A stretch of DNA of 64,000 nt from Brachybacterium huguangmaarense (GTDB lineage: Bacteria; Actinomycetota; Actinomycetes; Actinomycetales; Dermabacteraceae). The notes below the pieces were generated by a model. The model worked only from the letters and a program-made list of their open reading frames with translations, was not told where the DNA came from and ran no database searches. A program made the translations under genes and the position numbers. This document shows positions 43,382 to 52,537 of this stretch, piece by piece. Numbering within the stretch: position 1 is the first letter of the stretch; each line of letters starts with the position of its first letter. Where the stretch lies: positions 434,001 to 498,000 of the forward strand of contig NZ_CP107020.1 of assembly GCF_025725725.1 (NCBI RefSeq), read 5' to 3'.

Positions 43382-44718
43382 GACGCCTCCTCCGCGGCGG
43401 CCTCGAGGGCGTCGGCGACGCTCGCGCGGCGGGACGTGTGCACGAACACCCAGGAGCCGAGACGCTCGGCGCTCGCGTCGGCTCTGCCGCTCACGAGCAG
43501 GGCCAGGCGGCGCCCGGCGCGCCCGCACAGGCCCTCGAGGTCGACCACGCGGCCCCATCCGCCGACGGGGGCCACGCCCCCGTGCCCCGTCAGCTCGCGG
43601 TCGGCGGCGCGGTGGCCGCTCTCGCCGGGGCCGGCGTCGTCGGGGGCGACGACGATCGCGAGGGCCACGTCCCCGGTGGTCACGCCGCCCGCGCTGCGCC
43701 GCTCGTGGCCGCCGTCGCGCGTGAAGTCGAATCGGGCCAGGGAGACGAGGGCCTCGCGCACCTCGATCGCGTCGGTCTCGCGGGCGATCACGGAGGTGGC
43801 GGCGCGGGTGTCGATGAGGGGTTCGGCACCGGGGATCAGCGGGTCGGACTCGGCGGCGGCGTGCACGATCTCGTCGCCGCGCGCGTCGAGCACGCGCACG
43901 GCCCAGCCGCGCGAGCGCAGGAGCGACCACAGGGAGGCGGCGATCGCGACGAGCCGGTCCTCGGTGGGCAGGTCGAGGGCGCCGCGCCGGCGGCCGTCGA
44001 TGATGACGACGGCGGTCTGGGAGACGGCGGGCTCGTCCTCGCGCGTCATGAGGGTGCCGACCTTCGCGCTCGCGCGCCAGTGCACGCGCCGCAGGTCGTC
44101 GCCCTCGACGTAGGGGCGGGCGAGGGGGCCGATCTCGCCGAGGCCGCTCGCGACGGCGCCGTGCGGGGTGCCGCGGCGGTCGAGGCCGGCGCGGCGGACG
44201 AGGTCGGCGTCGACCTCGTCGATGACCGGGAGGCCGATGACGGAGCCGGGCAGGTCCTGGGCGCGGCGCGCCTCGAATAGGCCGAGCACGTCGCGCACGC
44301 GGGTCTCGACGCGGCCGAGCGGGTGCACGCCGCGGCGGGCGACGGGCAGGTGATGGCCCATGGCGGGGGCGAGCGGCAGGTCGCCGGGTCCGCCGAGGTC
44401 GTCGGGCAGCTCGCAGTGCACCACGCCGCGTGCGAGCGGGAGGTGGCGCACGAGGGCGCCGGGGGCGAGCTCGAGGTCCACGCGGGCGAGGCCCGGCGCG
44501 GAGACGGCCTCGTCGCGCACGGCGCGGCGCAGACGCAGGCCGACGAGCGCGAGCGCCGTGCAGACGAGGCACAGGGCGAGGGCGACGAGCAGCAGGCCGG
44601 CGACGCCGCGAGCGGCCGCGAGGCCGGTCAGGCCGCCGAGGGCGAGCAGGAGGAGGGTCACGATCAGCAGGGCGAGGCCCCGTGCGGTGGGCCGCACCGG
44701 GAGGATCGTGCCCGTCAT
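43378..44718 (-). CDS. DUF58 domain protein
   Basis: A 446-residue protein with two N-terminal helices (GLALLIVTLLLLALGGLTGLA and GLLLVALALCLVCTALALVGL) and a beta-rich middle region. The DUF58 core is RPYVEGDDLRRVHWRASAKV followed by LMTREDEPAVSQTAVVIIDGR, with the D-D-x-R-x-x-H-W pattern diagnostic of the family, leading into a von Willebrand A-like fold. MoxR-DUF58-transglutaminase triplets are widespread and thought to act like chaperone-assisted von Willebrand factor systems, but no activity is proven. It starts three bases after the MoxR stop and overlaps the transglutaminase gene by four. Confidence 0.9.
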   Translation of the reverse strand: MTGTILPVRPTARGLALLIVTLLLLALGGLTGLAAARGVAGLLLVALALCLVCTALALVGLRLRRAVRDEAVSAPGLARVDLELAPGALVRHLPLARGVVHCELPDDLGGPGDLPLAPAMGHHLPVARRGVHPLGRVETRVRDVLGLFEARRAQDLPGSVIGLPVIDEVDADLVRRAGLDRRGTPHGAVASGLGEIGPLARPYVEGDDLRRVHWRASAKVGTLMTREDEPAVSQTAVVIIDGRRRGALDLPTEDRLVAIAASLWSLLRSRGWAVRVLDARGDEIVHAAAESDPLIPGAEPLIDTRAATSVIARETDAIEVREALVSLARFDFTRDGGHERRSAGGVTTGDVALAIVVAPDDAGPGESGHRAADRELTGHGGVAPVGGWGRVVDLEGLCGRAGRRLALLVSGRADASAERLGSWVFVHTSRRASVADALEAAAEEAS

Positions 44719-44721
44719 GCC

Positions 44722-45771
44722 TCAGGCCCTGACCGCGACGGAGTCGAGCACCTCGTGCAGGATCTCGCTCGCGTGGGAGCCGCGGGAGAGGGCCTGTGGA
44801 GTCAGGTGCAGGCGGTGGCGCCAGACGGGGTCGATGACGGCGCGCACGTCCTCGGGCTGCAGCCAGGTGCGGCCGTCGGCCACGGCGTGGGCCTTGGCGG
44901 CGCGCACGAGGTGGACGCCGGCACGCGGGGAGGCGCCGAGCGCGATCCGGGGGTGCTCGCGCGTGGCGCGGGCGAGGCGGACGACGTAGTCGAAGAGGCT
45001 GGGGTCGGCGTGGAGCGTGCGCACGGCCTGGATGGCAGAGGCGATCGTGGCGGGTTCGGTGACTGCGGTGATCTCATCGACGATCTCCCGTGCGCCGGGG
45101 CGCACCGGGCCACCCTGGTGGGCGAGCATGCGGGCCTCGGCGTCGGGCACCGGGTAGCCCAGGGAGATCTGGGCGGTGAAGCGGTCGCGCTGGGCCTCGG
45201 GGAGGCGGTAGGTGCCCTCCATCTCGACGGGGTTGGCGGTCGCGATCACCATGAACGGCTCCTCGAGGCCGTAGGTGGCGCCGTCGACCGTGACCTGCCG
45301 CTCCTCCATCGCCTCGAGCAGGGCGGACTGGGTCTTCGGGGAGGCGCGGTTGATCTCGTCGGCGAGCAGCACATTGGTGAACACGGCACCGGGGCGGAAC
45401 TCGAAGTCGCGCGTGACCTGGTTGAAGATGCTCGCGCCGGTGATGTCGCCGGGCAGCAGGTCGGGCGTGAACTGGATACGGCGGCGCCCGGCGCCGAGCG
45501 CCGCGGCCAGGGACTTGGCCAGGATCGTCTTGCCCACCCCGGGCACGTCCTCGACGAGCAGATGGCCGCCCGCGAGCAGCACGAGCACGGTCAGCTCGAT
45601 CGCCTCGCGCTTGCCCTCGACCACGGTCGCGACCTCGTCGGTGACCCGGCGGACGGTAGTGGCGATGGCCTCGGCGGCGGGGGTGTCGAGGGTGGGTGGG
45701 GTGGCCAGGTGGCCGGGCGTCGGCGCATCAGGTTCGGGCGCGGAGTGCCGTGAGGTCGGGGAGAGCGTCAT
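44722..45771 (-). CDS. MoxR-type AAA+ ATPase
   Basis: ATPase of 349 residues. Walker A is EDVPGVGKTILAKSLAAALG (near residue 80), Walker B VLLADEINRASPKTQSALLEA, sensor I VIATANPVEMEGTYRLPEAQ, with the arginine finger in AQRDRF, and the lid domain ALGASPRAGVHLVRAAKAHA. These are hallmark MoxR sequences. The ATG was chosen for the AAGGAG nine bases upstream; a GTG 54 bases earlier would add Pro/Thr-rich residues. First gene of the three-gene operon; MoxR ATPases typically mature or activate the partner proteins encoded with them. Confidence 0.93.
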   Translation of the reverse strand: MTLSPTSRHSAPEPDAPTPGHLATPPTLDTPAAEAIATTVRRVTDEVATVVEGKREAIELTVLVLLAGGHLLVEDVPGVGKTILAKSLAAALGAGRRRIQFTPDLLPGDITGASIFNQVTRDFEFRPGAVFTNVLLADEINRASPKTQSALLEAMEERQVTVDGATYGLEEPFMVIATANPVEMEGTYRLPEAQRDRFTAQISLGYPVPDAEARMLAHQGGPVRPGAREIVDEITAVTEPATIASAIQAVRTLHADPSLFDYVVRLARATREHPRIALGASPRAGVHLVRAAKAHAVADGRTWLQPEDVRAVIDPVWRHRLHLTPQALSRGSHASEILHEVLDSVAVRA

Positions 45772-46014
45772 CGGCGGGTGCTCCTTCGGACGGGCGTCGC
45801 GGGTGGGAGTGCGCGTCGTGCTCACGATGCGCGGGTCGGTGCCGCGGGTGCCAGTGTACGAAGGCGGGCTGGACAGAGTGGCGCGTGGCGCCGCATCGAC
45901 TGTGCTCAGGGCACGCGAGTGCCGCGCCGCCGTCGACCGGTGTCTGCACGGTGCGGATCCGTGGGAGGAAAGGAACTCGGCGGGCCGGTCGGTCCGTCTC
46001 CTCCGGCATCGCCG

Positions 46015-46443
46015 TCACTCCCCGATGATCTCCCCCGCCGCGATCCCGTTCCCGAGCAGCCCCTCGTCCAGTCCGAGCCATCGCGCGGCCGTCGCGCCCA
46101 CGTCGGCGAGCGACGCGAAACGCACCCCGCGCAACGCGGGCGTGTCGGGCCCGACCATGGCCATCACCGGCACGTACTCGCGGGGGTGGAAGTTGTGCCC
46201 GAGCGTGGGGTCGTTGCCGTGGTCGCCCGTCACGATCAGCAGGTCCTCCGGGGCCGACGCCGCCAGCATCTCCCCCACCGCCGCGCTCGCGGTCTCGAGC
46301 AGGCACGCCCACCTCTCGGCGTCCTGCAAATGCCCGGCGAGGTCCGTCTCCTGCACGATGGCGACGGCGAGGCCCGTGCCCGCCGCCTGGCGGGTGAACC
46401 TCAGGAGGAGGTCGGTGTCGACATCCGCGTTGCGCGATATCGG
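46015..46443 (-). pseudogene. Phosphopentomutase-like fragment, N-terminal two-thirds missing
   Basis: An in-frame segment of 142 residues begins just after a TGA and reads NADVDTDLLLRFTRQ, VAIVQETDLAGHLQDAERW, LIVTGDHGNDPTLGHNFHPR and FASLADVGATAARWLGL. These are the C-terminal metal-binding motifs of alkaline-phosphatase superfamily phosphopentomutases (DeoB), including T-x-D-H-G-N-D-P and H-x-R-E-Y-V-P. A complete DeoB has about 390 residues and its N-terminal metal/serine site is absent, so the fragment cannot be active. It marks the edge of the polysaccharide locus; sequence upstream of it does not continue the family. Confidence 0.8.
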
Positions 46444-46957
46444 TCAAGGGGTCCCGACGAGACGCTCGAGCCTCCGTCGGCCCATCGAGGGTCCACCATG
46501 TGAACACGCGTGTCCCTCACGATCGAGCCCATCCAATCACCGGCTTCAGCTTTGCCAATCTCCGTCCCGTCCACCACGCGGCGCCATCTCCCCAGGTCAG
46601 CGCCCAGACGCCCGGGACACCCTTCTTCACATGGCGGTTCGTGCCGCGTATGGCGAACGCATCGAACGATGCATGGAGATCGCGAGACGGGCGCTGTTGC
46701 TCACGCCGCGTCGCCGAGGGTGAGCCGAGCGCTGTACCGTAGAGCACGCGATAGACCCGGTCAGGTGTCCCCCCATGTGGGTGCCAGGCGCACTCAGCCT
46801 GCCGGAGCGGATGCAGACTCACCCCCCGGAGCCGGGTCCGCACGTCTCACCTCTGGTGCGTTGGCACGGCACTTGTCCCAGTCCGTGCTCGCTTCAGGGG
46901 TCGCTCATGGCCTGCAGTCCCCCCGCTGCAGGAGACATGCGAGGAGTCCGCCGCTCG
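46444..46957. other. Boundary stretch before the polysaccharide operon
   Basis: No convincing complete gene. On the minus strand a short open stretch (about 46517-46690) reads HVKKGVPGVWALTWGDG and KPVIGWARS, which looks like the body of a small conserved domain but lacks supporting start or context; it may be another gene remnant. The last 40 bases contain GAGGAG used by the downstream epimerase. A promoter for the polysaccharide operon must lie here but was not identified. Confidence 0.4.
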
Positions 46958-48763
46958 ATGGCCACGTCACTCGAAACCGTCCCCACTGTGGCAGTGTCCC
47001 GTCGTACCCGACCGTTCCCTCCGTGGCTTGCCGTCATCACCGACGCCGCGGCCTGGTTCGCGACGCTCCTGGTGCTCACGGTCTCGCGTTACCTGCTCGC
47101 GGACGAATCCTCCGACGTGGTGTGGGGCCACGCCTTGGAGAACGTCTCCCTCGTGTCTCTGCTCGCGATAGCCCTCATGATCACTGGGGGAACGCTCACC
47201 GGCCTCTACCGCCGGCGCTATGTCGTGGGCTCCCTTGATGAGGCGCGGATGCTCTCGTTCGTCGCCTTCGGGGTCTGGCTGTTGCTCACCGTCGTCGTGC
47301 TCGCCACCCTCGCGATCCCGCGCAGCGTGGTGCTCGCGATCTTCCCCATGGCACTCCTGCTCATGGGTGGAGTGCGCCTGGTGTTCCGTCGCCTGATCGA
47401 AAACCGTATGGGCCCGGGCATCAGCGCCGTGCCCGTGCTGCTCTACGGTGCCGGAGAGCTGGGGCACTCTGTCGTCCGCCAGATGACGGTCGACCCGCTC
47501 TCCGAGTTCAAGCCGGTCGGATTCATCGACGATGACCCCTCCAAGCGCGGCTTCGTGCTCAACGGGCTTCGCGTGCTCGGCCCGGGCACCGATTTGGCAC
47601 CGATCGTGGAGGCCACAGGCACCGAAGGCATCGTCATCTGCCTGAACCGCGTGGACTCGTCGTTCCTCCGCGCCGTTCACGATGAGACTGACGCGCTCGG
47701 CATCCGCATGCTCGTCTTCCCCTCGATCAACGAGGCCCTGACCCAGAAGCGGACCACATCGAGCCTGCGCGATGTCTCCGTCGACGACCTCGTCGGCCGA
47801 CACCCCGCGGAGATCGATCTCTCCTCGGTCGCCGGATATCTGTCCGGCAAGCGCGTGCTCGTCACCGGCGCCGGCGGTTCGATCGGCTCCGAGCTGTGCC
47901 GACAGATCCACAAGTTCGGCCCCAGCGAGCTCTACATGCTCGATCGCGACGAGTCCGGACTGCACTCCACGCAGATCTCGATCGTCGGGCACGGCCTGCT
48001 GGACACCGACGACATGATCCTCGCCGACATCCGTGACCGGGACTCCCTCGTCGCAATCTTCCGAGACCGCCGGCCAGACGTGGTCTTCCACGCGGCCGCC
48101 CTCAAGCACCTCCCCATGCTCGAGCAGTATCCGCACGAGGCATGGAAGACGAACGTGCTGGGCACCCTGAACGTCCTCCACGCCGCACTCGACATCAACG
48201 TCGAGCGCTTCGTGAACATCTCGACCGACAAGGCGGCCGACCCGACGAGCGTGCTCGGCCACTCCAAGCGCATGGCCGAGCGCCTCACCGCGTGGGCCGC
48301 CCGGCAAGACAACGGCAGCTACGTCTCCGTGCGGTTCGGCAACGTGCTGGGTTCACGCGGTTCCATGATCCCCACCTTCCAAGCGCAGATCGAAAGGGGC
48401 GGGCCGGTCACGGTCACTCATCCCGACGTCACCCGGTACTTCATGACGATTCCTGAGGCCTGCGAGCTGGTGGTCCAGGCCGGAGCCATCGGGCAGGATG
48501 GCCAAGTCATGATCCTCGACATGGGCGAGCCCGTGCGGATCCTCGACGTGGCGCAGCGCATGATCGAGATGTCCGGCAAGGAGGTCGAAGTGATCTTCAC
48601 CGGGCTGCGGACCGGCGAAAAGCTGCACGAGGACCTCTTCTCGACCAACGAGCACGTCGGCACTCGCGTACATCCCCGGATCTCCCATGCCCGGGTGCCG
48701 TCAGCAGACCCTGAGTTCATCTGCTACGAACTCTTCGATGGGGCTAGACCCCAACACGTTTAA
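46958..48763 (+). CDS. Polysaccharide nucleotide-sugar epimerase/dehydratase (PglF/WbpM/CapD type)
   Basis: Membrane-bound NAD-dependent enzyme of 601 residues that converts a UDP-HexNAc to a 4-keto-6-deoxy sugar or related epimer for surface glycans. Four N-terminal helices (WLAVITDAAAWFATLLVLTV onward) and a CoA-binding-like Rossmann fold (LLYGAGELGHSVVRQM) precede the SDR domain, with VLVTGAGGSIGSELCRQI (near 300), ADIRDRDSL, AAALKHLPMLE, and STDKAADPTSVLGHSKR, in which the usual catalytic Tyr is replaced as in this family. GLRTGEKLHEDLF closes it. The ATG after GAGGAG was preferred; an ATG 21 bases upstream is too near that site. First gene of the plus-strand operon. Confidence 0.92.
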   Translation: MATSLETVPTVAVSRRTRPFPPWLAVITDAAAWFATLLVLTVSRYLLADESSDVVWGHALENVSLVSLLAIALMITGGTLTGLYRRRYVVGSLDEARMLSFVAFGVWLLLTVVVLATLAIPRSVVLAIFPMALLLMGGVRLVFRRLIENRMGPGISAVPVLLYGAGELGHSVVRQMTVDPLSEFKPVGFIDDDPSKRGFVLNGLRVLGPGTDLAPIVEATGTEGIVICLNRVDSSFLRAVHDETDALGIRMLVFPSINEALTQKRTTSSLRDVSVDDLVGRHPAEIDLSSVAGYLSGKRVLVTGAGGSIGSELCRQIHKFGPSELYMLDRDESGLHSTQISIVGHGLLDTDDMILADIRDRDSLVAIFRDRRPDVVFHAAALKHLPMLEQYPHEAWKTNVLGTLNVLHAALDINVERFVNISTDKAADPTSVLGHSKRMAERLTAWAARQDNGSYVSVRFGNVLGSRGSMIPTFQAQIERGGPVTVTHPDVTRYFMTIPEACELVVQAGAIGQDGQVMILDMGEPVRILDVAQRMIEMSGKEVEVIFTGLRTGEKLHEDLFSTNEHVGTRVHPRISHARVPSADPEFICYELFDGARPQHV

Positions 48764-48874
48764 CCCCAGCGACACTGCCCGACCGACCCCCCCAAACTTC
48801 GGCACCGCCGGATCGACTCTTGACCCTAGAGACTGGACCCAGGTGGGTACCCCCAACAAACCCAAGGAGGAGCG

Positions 48875-50080
48875 ATGGCTCTACTTTTCATCCATGGTGG
48901 GGAGAAGCTCAAAGTCGACTCGGACAGCAAGCAATACACTGACGGCAGCTATAACGCAGAGACCTGGGCGCGCTACCTTGGATGTACGGAAGACCTGCGG
49001 GTGATGTTCAGGGTCGATCGCGACACCTTTTCACCGGAGGAAGCGCGCCAGAAATTTGAGCCTTTCCCGCTCAACCCTAGCTCATTTCGTGCGCTTCCCA
49101 ATGTTGAAGAATCCTTAAGAAGCTTCTTGGGAATCCGTACGCGAGCCGTCCGGCGCCGCGCTATCACCGAAGAAGTCAAGAACAGCGAGGCTGTCATCGT
49201 CCGCCTTCCCGGAGCGGCCGGAACCATTGCTGCTAAAGCGGCACGGAAGCTGGGCAAACCATATCTGGTCGAAGCAGTAGGCTGCCCATGGGACTCTCTC
49301 TGGAACCACGGATGGCGTGGAAAACTCCTGGCCCCATTCGCGACCCTCGCCATGAGGCGCGTCTGCCGAAACGCACCGTTCGTAATCTACGTGACCTCCA
49401 GATTCTTGCAGCGCCGCTATCCGACGACCGGTCAGAGCATTAGCTGCTCCGATGTCGTCATTACCCCAGGAACCGAGGAGCGTCTGACTGAACGACTCGC
49501 CGCAATCGATCGACTCGGCGGTCGCGCACGCTTCACATTGGGCACGGCCTGCGCCGTGGATGTGCCCTACAAGGGCCATGCCACGGTTATCCGTGCGCTG
49601 AGCATCCTCAAGTCCCTATCGCCGAATACGGAATATCGGTACAAGCTTGCAGGGAACGGCGATGCCAGCCGCCTTGGCACCATCGCCGAAAACAATGGCG
49701 TACTGTCGTCCGTAGAGTTTCTAGGACCGCTCGGTAAGGATGCCATGAAGACCTTTTATGACGACCTGGATCTTTACGTGCAGCCGAGCCACCAAGAAGG
49801 GCTCTCTCGGGCCGTGATCGAAGCCATGTCACGAGCGTGTCCCGTAGCCGCCACCCCGGTCGGTGGAAATCCCGAACTCATCGCCGATAAGTTCCTCTTT
49901 GGAAAGCGCAGCGCTGAAGACCTCGCACAACTCATCGCAGGGCTGAGCCTAGAGACACTCAGGAGCATGGCACAGTCAAACTTTCATCGCTCGCAGCAGT
50001 ACACTGACGAGATCCTTGCCCCTCGCCGGGCTCGATTTATGGAAACGTTCTGGAACAGCCGACGGCAGGCGCACCAATGA
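48875..50080 (+). CDS. Glycosyltransferase family 4 protein
   Basis: A 401-residue GT-B enzyme predicted to add a sugar to the growing repeat unit at the cytoplasmic face. The start has a strong AAGGAGGAG site. The N-terminal domain has the lysine/arginine-rich RAVRRRAITEEVKNSEAVIVRLP and KPYLVEAVGCPWDSLWNHGW. The C-terminal domain begins at RFTLGTACAVDVPYKGHATV and includes LYVQPSHQEGLSRAVIEAMS with the E-x7-E motif, followed by ACPVAATPVGGNPELI. The gene and the next three have visibly lower GC and more T/A-ending codons than the chromosome. It overlaps the polymerase gene by four bases (ATGA). Confidence 0.9.
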   Translation: MALLFIHGGEKLKVDSDSKQYTDGSYNAETWARYLGCTEDLRVMFRVDRDTFSPEEARQKFEPFPLNPSSFRALPNVEESLRSFLGIRTRAVRRRAITEEVKNSEAVIVRLPGAAGTIAAKAARKLGKPYLVEAVGCPWDSLWNHGWRGKLLAPFATLAMRRVCRNAPFVIYVTSRFLQRRYPTTGQSISCSDVVITPGTEERLTERLAAIDRLGGRARFTLGTACAVDVPYKGHATVIRALSILKSLSPNTEYRYKLAGNGDASRLGTIAENNGVLSSVEFLGPLGKDAMKTFYDDLDLYVQPSHQEGLSRAVIEAMSRACPVAATPVGGNPELIADKFLFGKRSAEDLAQLIAGLSLETLRSMAQSNFHRSQQYTDEILAPRRARFMETFWNSRRQAHQ

Positions 50081-51384
50081 CCGCAGACTCGACCGTCCAC
50101 CAAAGCGCGGCCGCGTACGCAACGACCCCGTACAATGACTCTAACCCGCTTCGAAACGTCGTGGGAGTCATATCGGCAGGGTTGGCGCTGGCGTTCAACC
50201 AGGCGAGCGTCATTGCGGGGGCGAACATATCGGTTGCTGATATCATCCTGCTACCGTTGCTACTGACGCTCGCATTGAGACACGCCTTAATCGCACCCAG
50301 GGGCGCAGTTGTGTATATCCTGACGACGACTGCTCTCTCGCTCGGTATAGCGGCGTTCGTCACACCGGACAAATATGACTTCATTCCTCCGCTCGCCCCC
50401 GTCCTGCGTGACACTATGAAGCAGCTGGCGCTGGGAATGTACCTCATCGTCGGCTATAGCCTCGCGGTGACGGGTCTGACGACGTACCTTTTCCGTATAT
50501 TCGCGAGCGGAGCTGTGGCAGTCACTCTGGTCGGGATTACCGCGATGGCAGTGCCGAGTTCCACCCTGCACACACGACTCTTTTATTTGGGCATCCGTTT
50601 CCGAGGTCTGTTCGACGATCCGAACTACCTTGGCTTGACACTGGTGTCGGCGATTGCCATCTTCACCAGAAACAGTGATCTCGGTGTGATGAGACGCGCT
50701 CTCTGTTGCTCGGTACTCTCCGTGGGCGTCATCATGTCCGGATCGAAGACCGCCAGCATTGTTCTGGTAGCCTACCTTGCACTGCGTTTGTTCGCGTGGG
50801 TGCGTGGGAATAGATCGGGCTCGCAGTCGAGCGCTTCGCCTAGGCTGCCTCTTGTGCTCGTTCTCGGGGCTATCCTGATAGCATCACTTCTCGCCGTGCG
50901 CAACACCCTCTCCATGCTCTTTCAAGGCAGTTATGCGGTGCAACGAGTTTGGACGACGTTCTCAAATTTCCCCGGGGCCCTCAGCGAGCAAGGATCTGGT
51001 CGACAGCAGGCATGGAGCACCGCGGTGGAGATCATTTCGGAGAACCCCATAACCGGTATCGGGCTCGGTTCCTACGGTCAGGTCGCTCAGCAGTTGGAGG
51101 GCTCCGGGACAATAGCACACAACACGTATCTGCAGGTATCGGCCGAGTCGGGTCTCATTGTCGCCGTGGTGACGTTTGCTCTGTTGTTCTGGATCATCCT
51201 GAGAAGTCTCCGCAGCAGCACGGCGGTTGCGGTCACGTCTCGGGATATTGCCCTTGTCATGCTGGCCGGATCGTTCTCCGTTTCACTAAACAACGTTCGC
51301 CTCTTCTGGCTGGCCATCGGCATACTTCTATTTGTCGCCGCATCCCATGCTAAATCCAGGATCGTCAGGGAGACAATACATTAG
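50077..51384 (+). CDS. O-antigen ligase/polymerase (Wzy-like) membrane protein
   Basis: Predicted polymerase of the polysaccharide repeat units at the outer face of the membrane. The 435 residues have about ten to twelve hydrophobic helices and the Wzy_C signature in the large loop: GRQQAWSTAVEIISENPITG, GLGSYGQ and AHNTYLQVSAESGL, where the H-N-x-Y-L-x-x-x-x-E-x-G-L pattern is diagnostic. The central RFRGLFDDPNYLGLTLVSAI is also common in the family. Low GC with mixed codon use. Coupled to the preceding glycosyltransferase. Confidence 0.88.
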   Translation: MTADSTVHQSAAAYATTPYNDSNPLRNVVGVISAGLALAFNQASVIAGANISVADIILLPLLLTLALRHALIAPRGAVVYILTTTALSLGIAAFVTPDKYDFIPPLAPVLRDTMKQLALGMYLIVGYSLAVTGLTTYLFRIFASGAVAVTLVGITAMAVPSSTLHTRLFYLGIRFRGLFDDPNYLGLTLVSAIAIFTRNSDLGVMRRALCCSVLSVGVIMSGSKTASIVLVAYLALRLFAWVRGNRSGSQSSASPRLPLVLVLGAILIASLLAVRNTLSMLFQGSYAVQRVWTTFSNFPGALSEQGSGRQQAWSTAVEIISENPITGIGLGSYGQVAQQLEGSGTIAHNTYLQVSAESGLIVAVVTFALLFWIILRSLRSSTAVAVTSRDIALVMLAGSFSVSLNNVRLFWLAIGILLFVAASHAKSRIVRETIH

Positions 51385-51415
51385 CGGCTCAGGCCCCGAA
51401 AAATAAGGCAAGCGA

Positions 51416-52474
51416 ATGAAAAAAGCAGTTCTCTTTGATCCCTCCGTCGGCAGCATCAACCTCGGCGACCATATCATTTCCCGTAGTGCGCGAGCCCAAC
51501 TCGACTTCCTGTTGGACAATACATTCGTCGTGACTCTTTCGACGCACACGCCCCTCTCCCTGCACATGCGACACTTCATGGATGCCGATTTTCGGCTTGC
51601 CCTGGGGAGCAACTTGCTGGCCGGGAAAATTGGTCTCATGGCACCGCATTGGGATATTAATGCTTTCACGGCGCCATTCGCGGCCCCAGTCACTCTCGTG
51701 GGTGTAGGCTGGCGCGGCTACCACGATGACTCCACGGCGTACAGTCGCAGTGTGTATCGAAGGGCGCTTTCGGCGACCGCCATACATTCGGTGCGGGATA
51801 ACTACACCCTATACCAAATTTCCAGAATGGGGTTCAAGAACGTCGTAAACACGGGCTGTGCGACAATGTGGTCGCTTACGCCGGAACACTGCGCGACCGT
51901 CCCGACGACCAAGTCTCGTAATGTCGTCACGACGGTCACCGATTATGATCGTGATCCTGCCAGAGATCTGCAGATGCTGCGTACACTTGAGGGCTCCTAC
52001 GATCGAGTTCGTTTATGGCCTCAAGGATATGGAGATGCCGAATACGCATCCCTCCTCAGTGCCGAGGGCGCTGAGGTGGAGCTGCTCGCGCCAACCATTG
52101 AGGCCTTTGACCAAGCGCTAGTGGAAGATGCGGATTTTGTGGGGACTAGACTTCATGCGGGCATTCGTGCCCTGCAACTAGGTGTACGCTCCATAGTGGT
52201 CGCAATTGATAACCGAGCAGTCGAGAAGCACCGTGACTTTGGCCTGCCGATCCTCATGCGCCACGACATCGGTGGGCTTGCCGAACTCGTCGAGTGTGAC
52301 TTCGACACCTCTATCCACATGCCTTTGGACGCCATTGAATACTGGAAGAGCCAGTTCTCGACGAACGCGCCGTCCCTCGACTCACGACGTAGTGCGATGA
52401 TCGATCTTGTTCGCTTCGGCCTTCAGGCCCGCAAGAGACTTGGTTCCCGTAAGGTCGCGCGCAGTGAACGCTAG
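51416..52474 (+). CDS. Polysaccharide pyruvyl transferase family protein
   Basis: A 352-residue protein that resembles PF04230 enzymes, which transfer pyruvate ketals from phosphoenolpyruvate to sugars of exopolysaccharides. Family landmarks are the N-terminal NLGDHIISRSARAQLDFLL, SVRDNYTLYQISRMGFKNV with the conserved S-x-R-D, NTGCATMWSL, and FVGTRLHAGIRALQLGVRSI, with the G-x-R-L-H-A-G-I signature; I-A-I-D-N-R then K. The start ATG lies 32 bases after the polymerase stop with only a weak AGGCAAG site. Pyruvylation would give the polymer negative charge. Confidence 0.88.
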   Translation: MKKAVLFDPSVGSINLGDHIISRSARAQLDFLLDNTFVVTLSTHTPLSLHMRHFMDADFRLALGSNLLAGKIGLMAPHWDINAFTAPFAAPVTLVGVGWRGYHDDSTAYSRSVYRRALSATAIHSVRDNYTLYQISRMGFKNVVNTGCATMWSLTPEHCATVPTTKSRNVVTTVTDYDRDPARDLQMLRTLEGSYDRVRLWPQGYGDAEYASLLSAEGAEVELLAPTIEAFDQALVEDADFVGTRLHAGIRALQLGVRSIVVAIDNRAVEKHRDFGLPILMRHDIGGLAELVECDFDTSIHMPLDAIEYWKSQFSTNAPSLDSRRSAMIDLVRFGLQARKRLGSRKVARSER

Positions 52475-52537
52475 TCGATGTGAACGCTTTCCCGGGTCCC
52501 TCTGGATCTATCGGCTGCCCTTGGCTCAGCTCATGGA

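Noticed and set aside
45728..46507. A 259-codon Arg-rich minus-strand frame over the phosphopentomutase fragment
   Set aside because: It is out of frame with the recognisable DeoB motifs and has no similarity of its own.
46517..46843. Candidate 108-codon minus-strand gene near the capsule locus edge
   Set aside because: One segment looks domain-like (GVPGVWALTWGDG), but there is no start signal, the rest is unconvincing and it ends abruptly; recorded only as a possible remnant.
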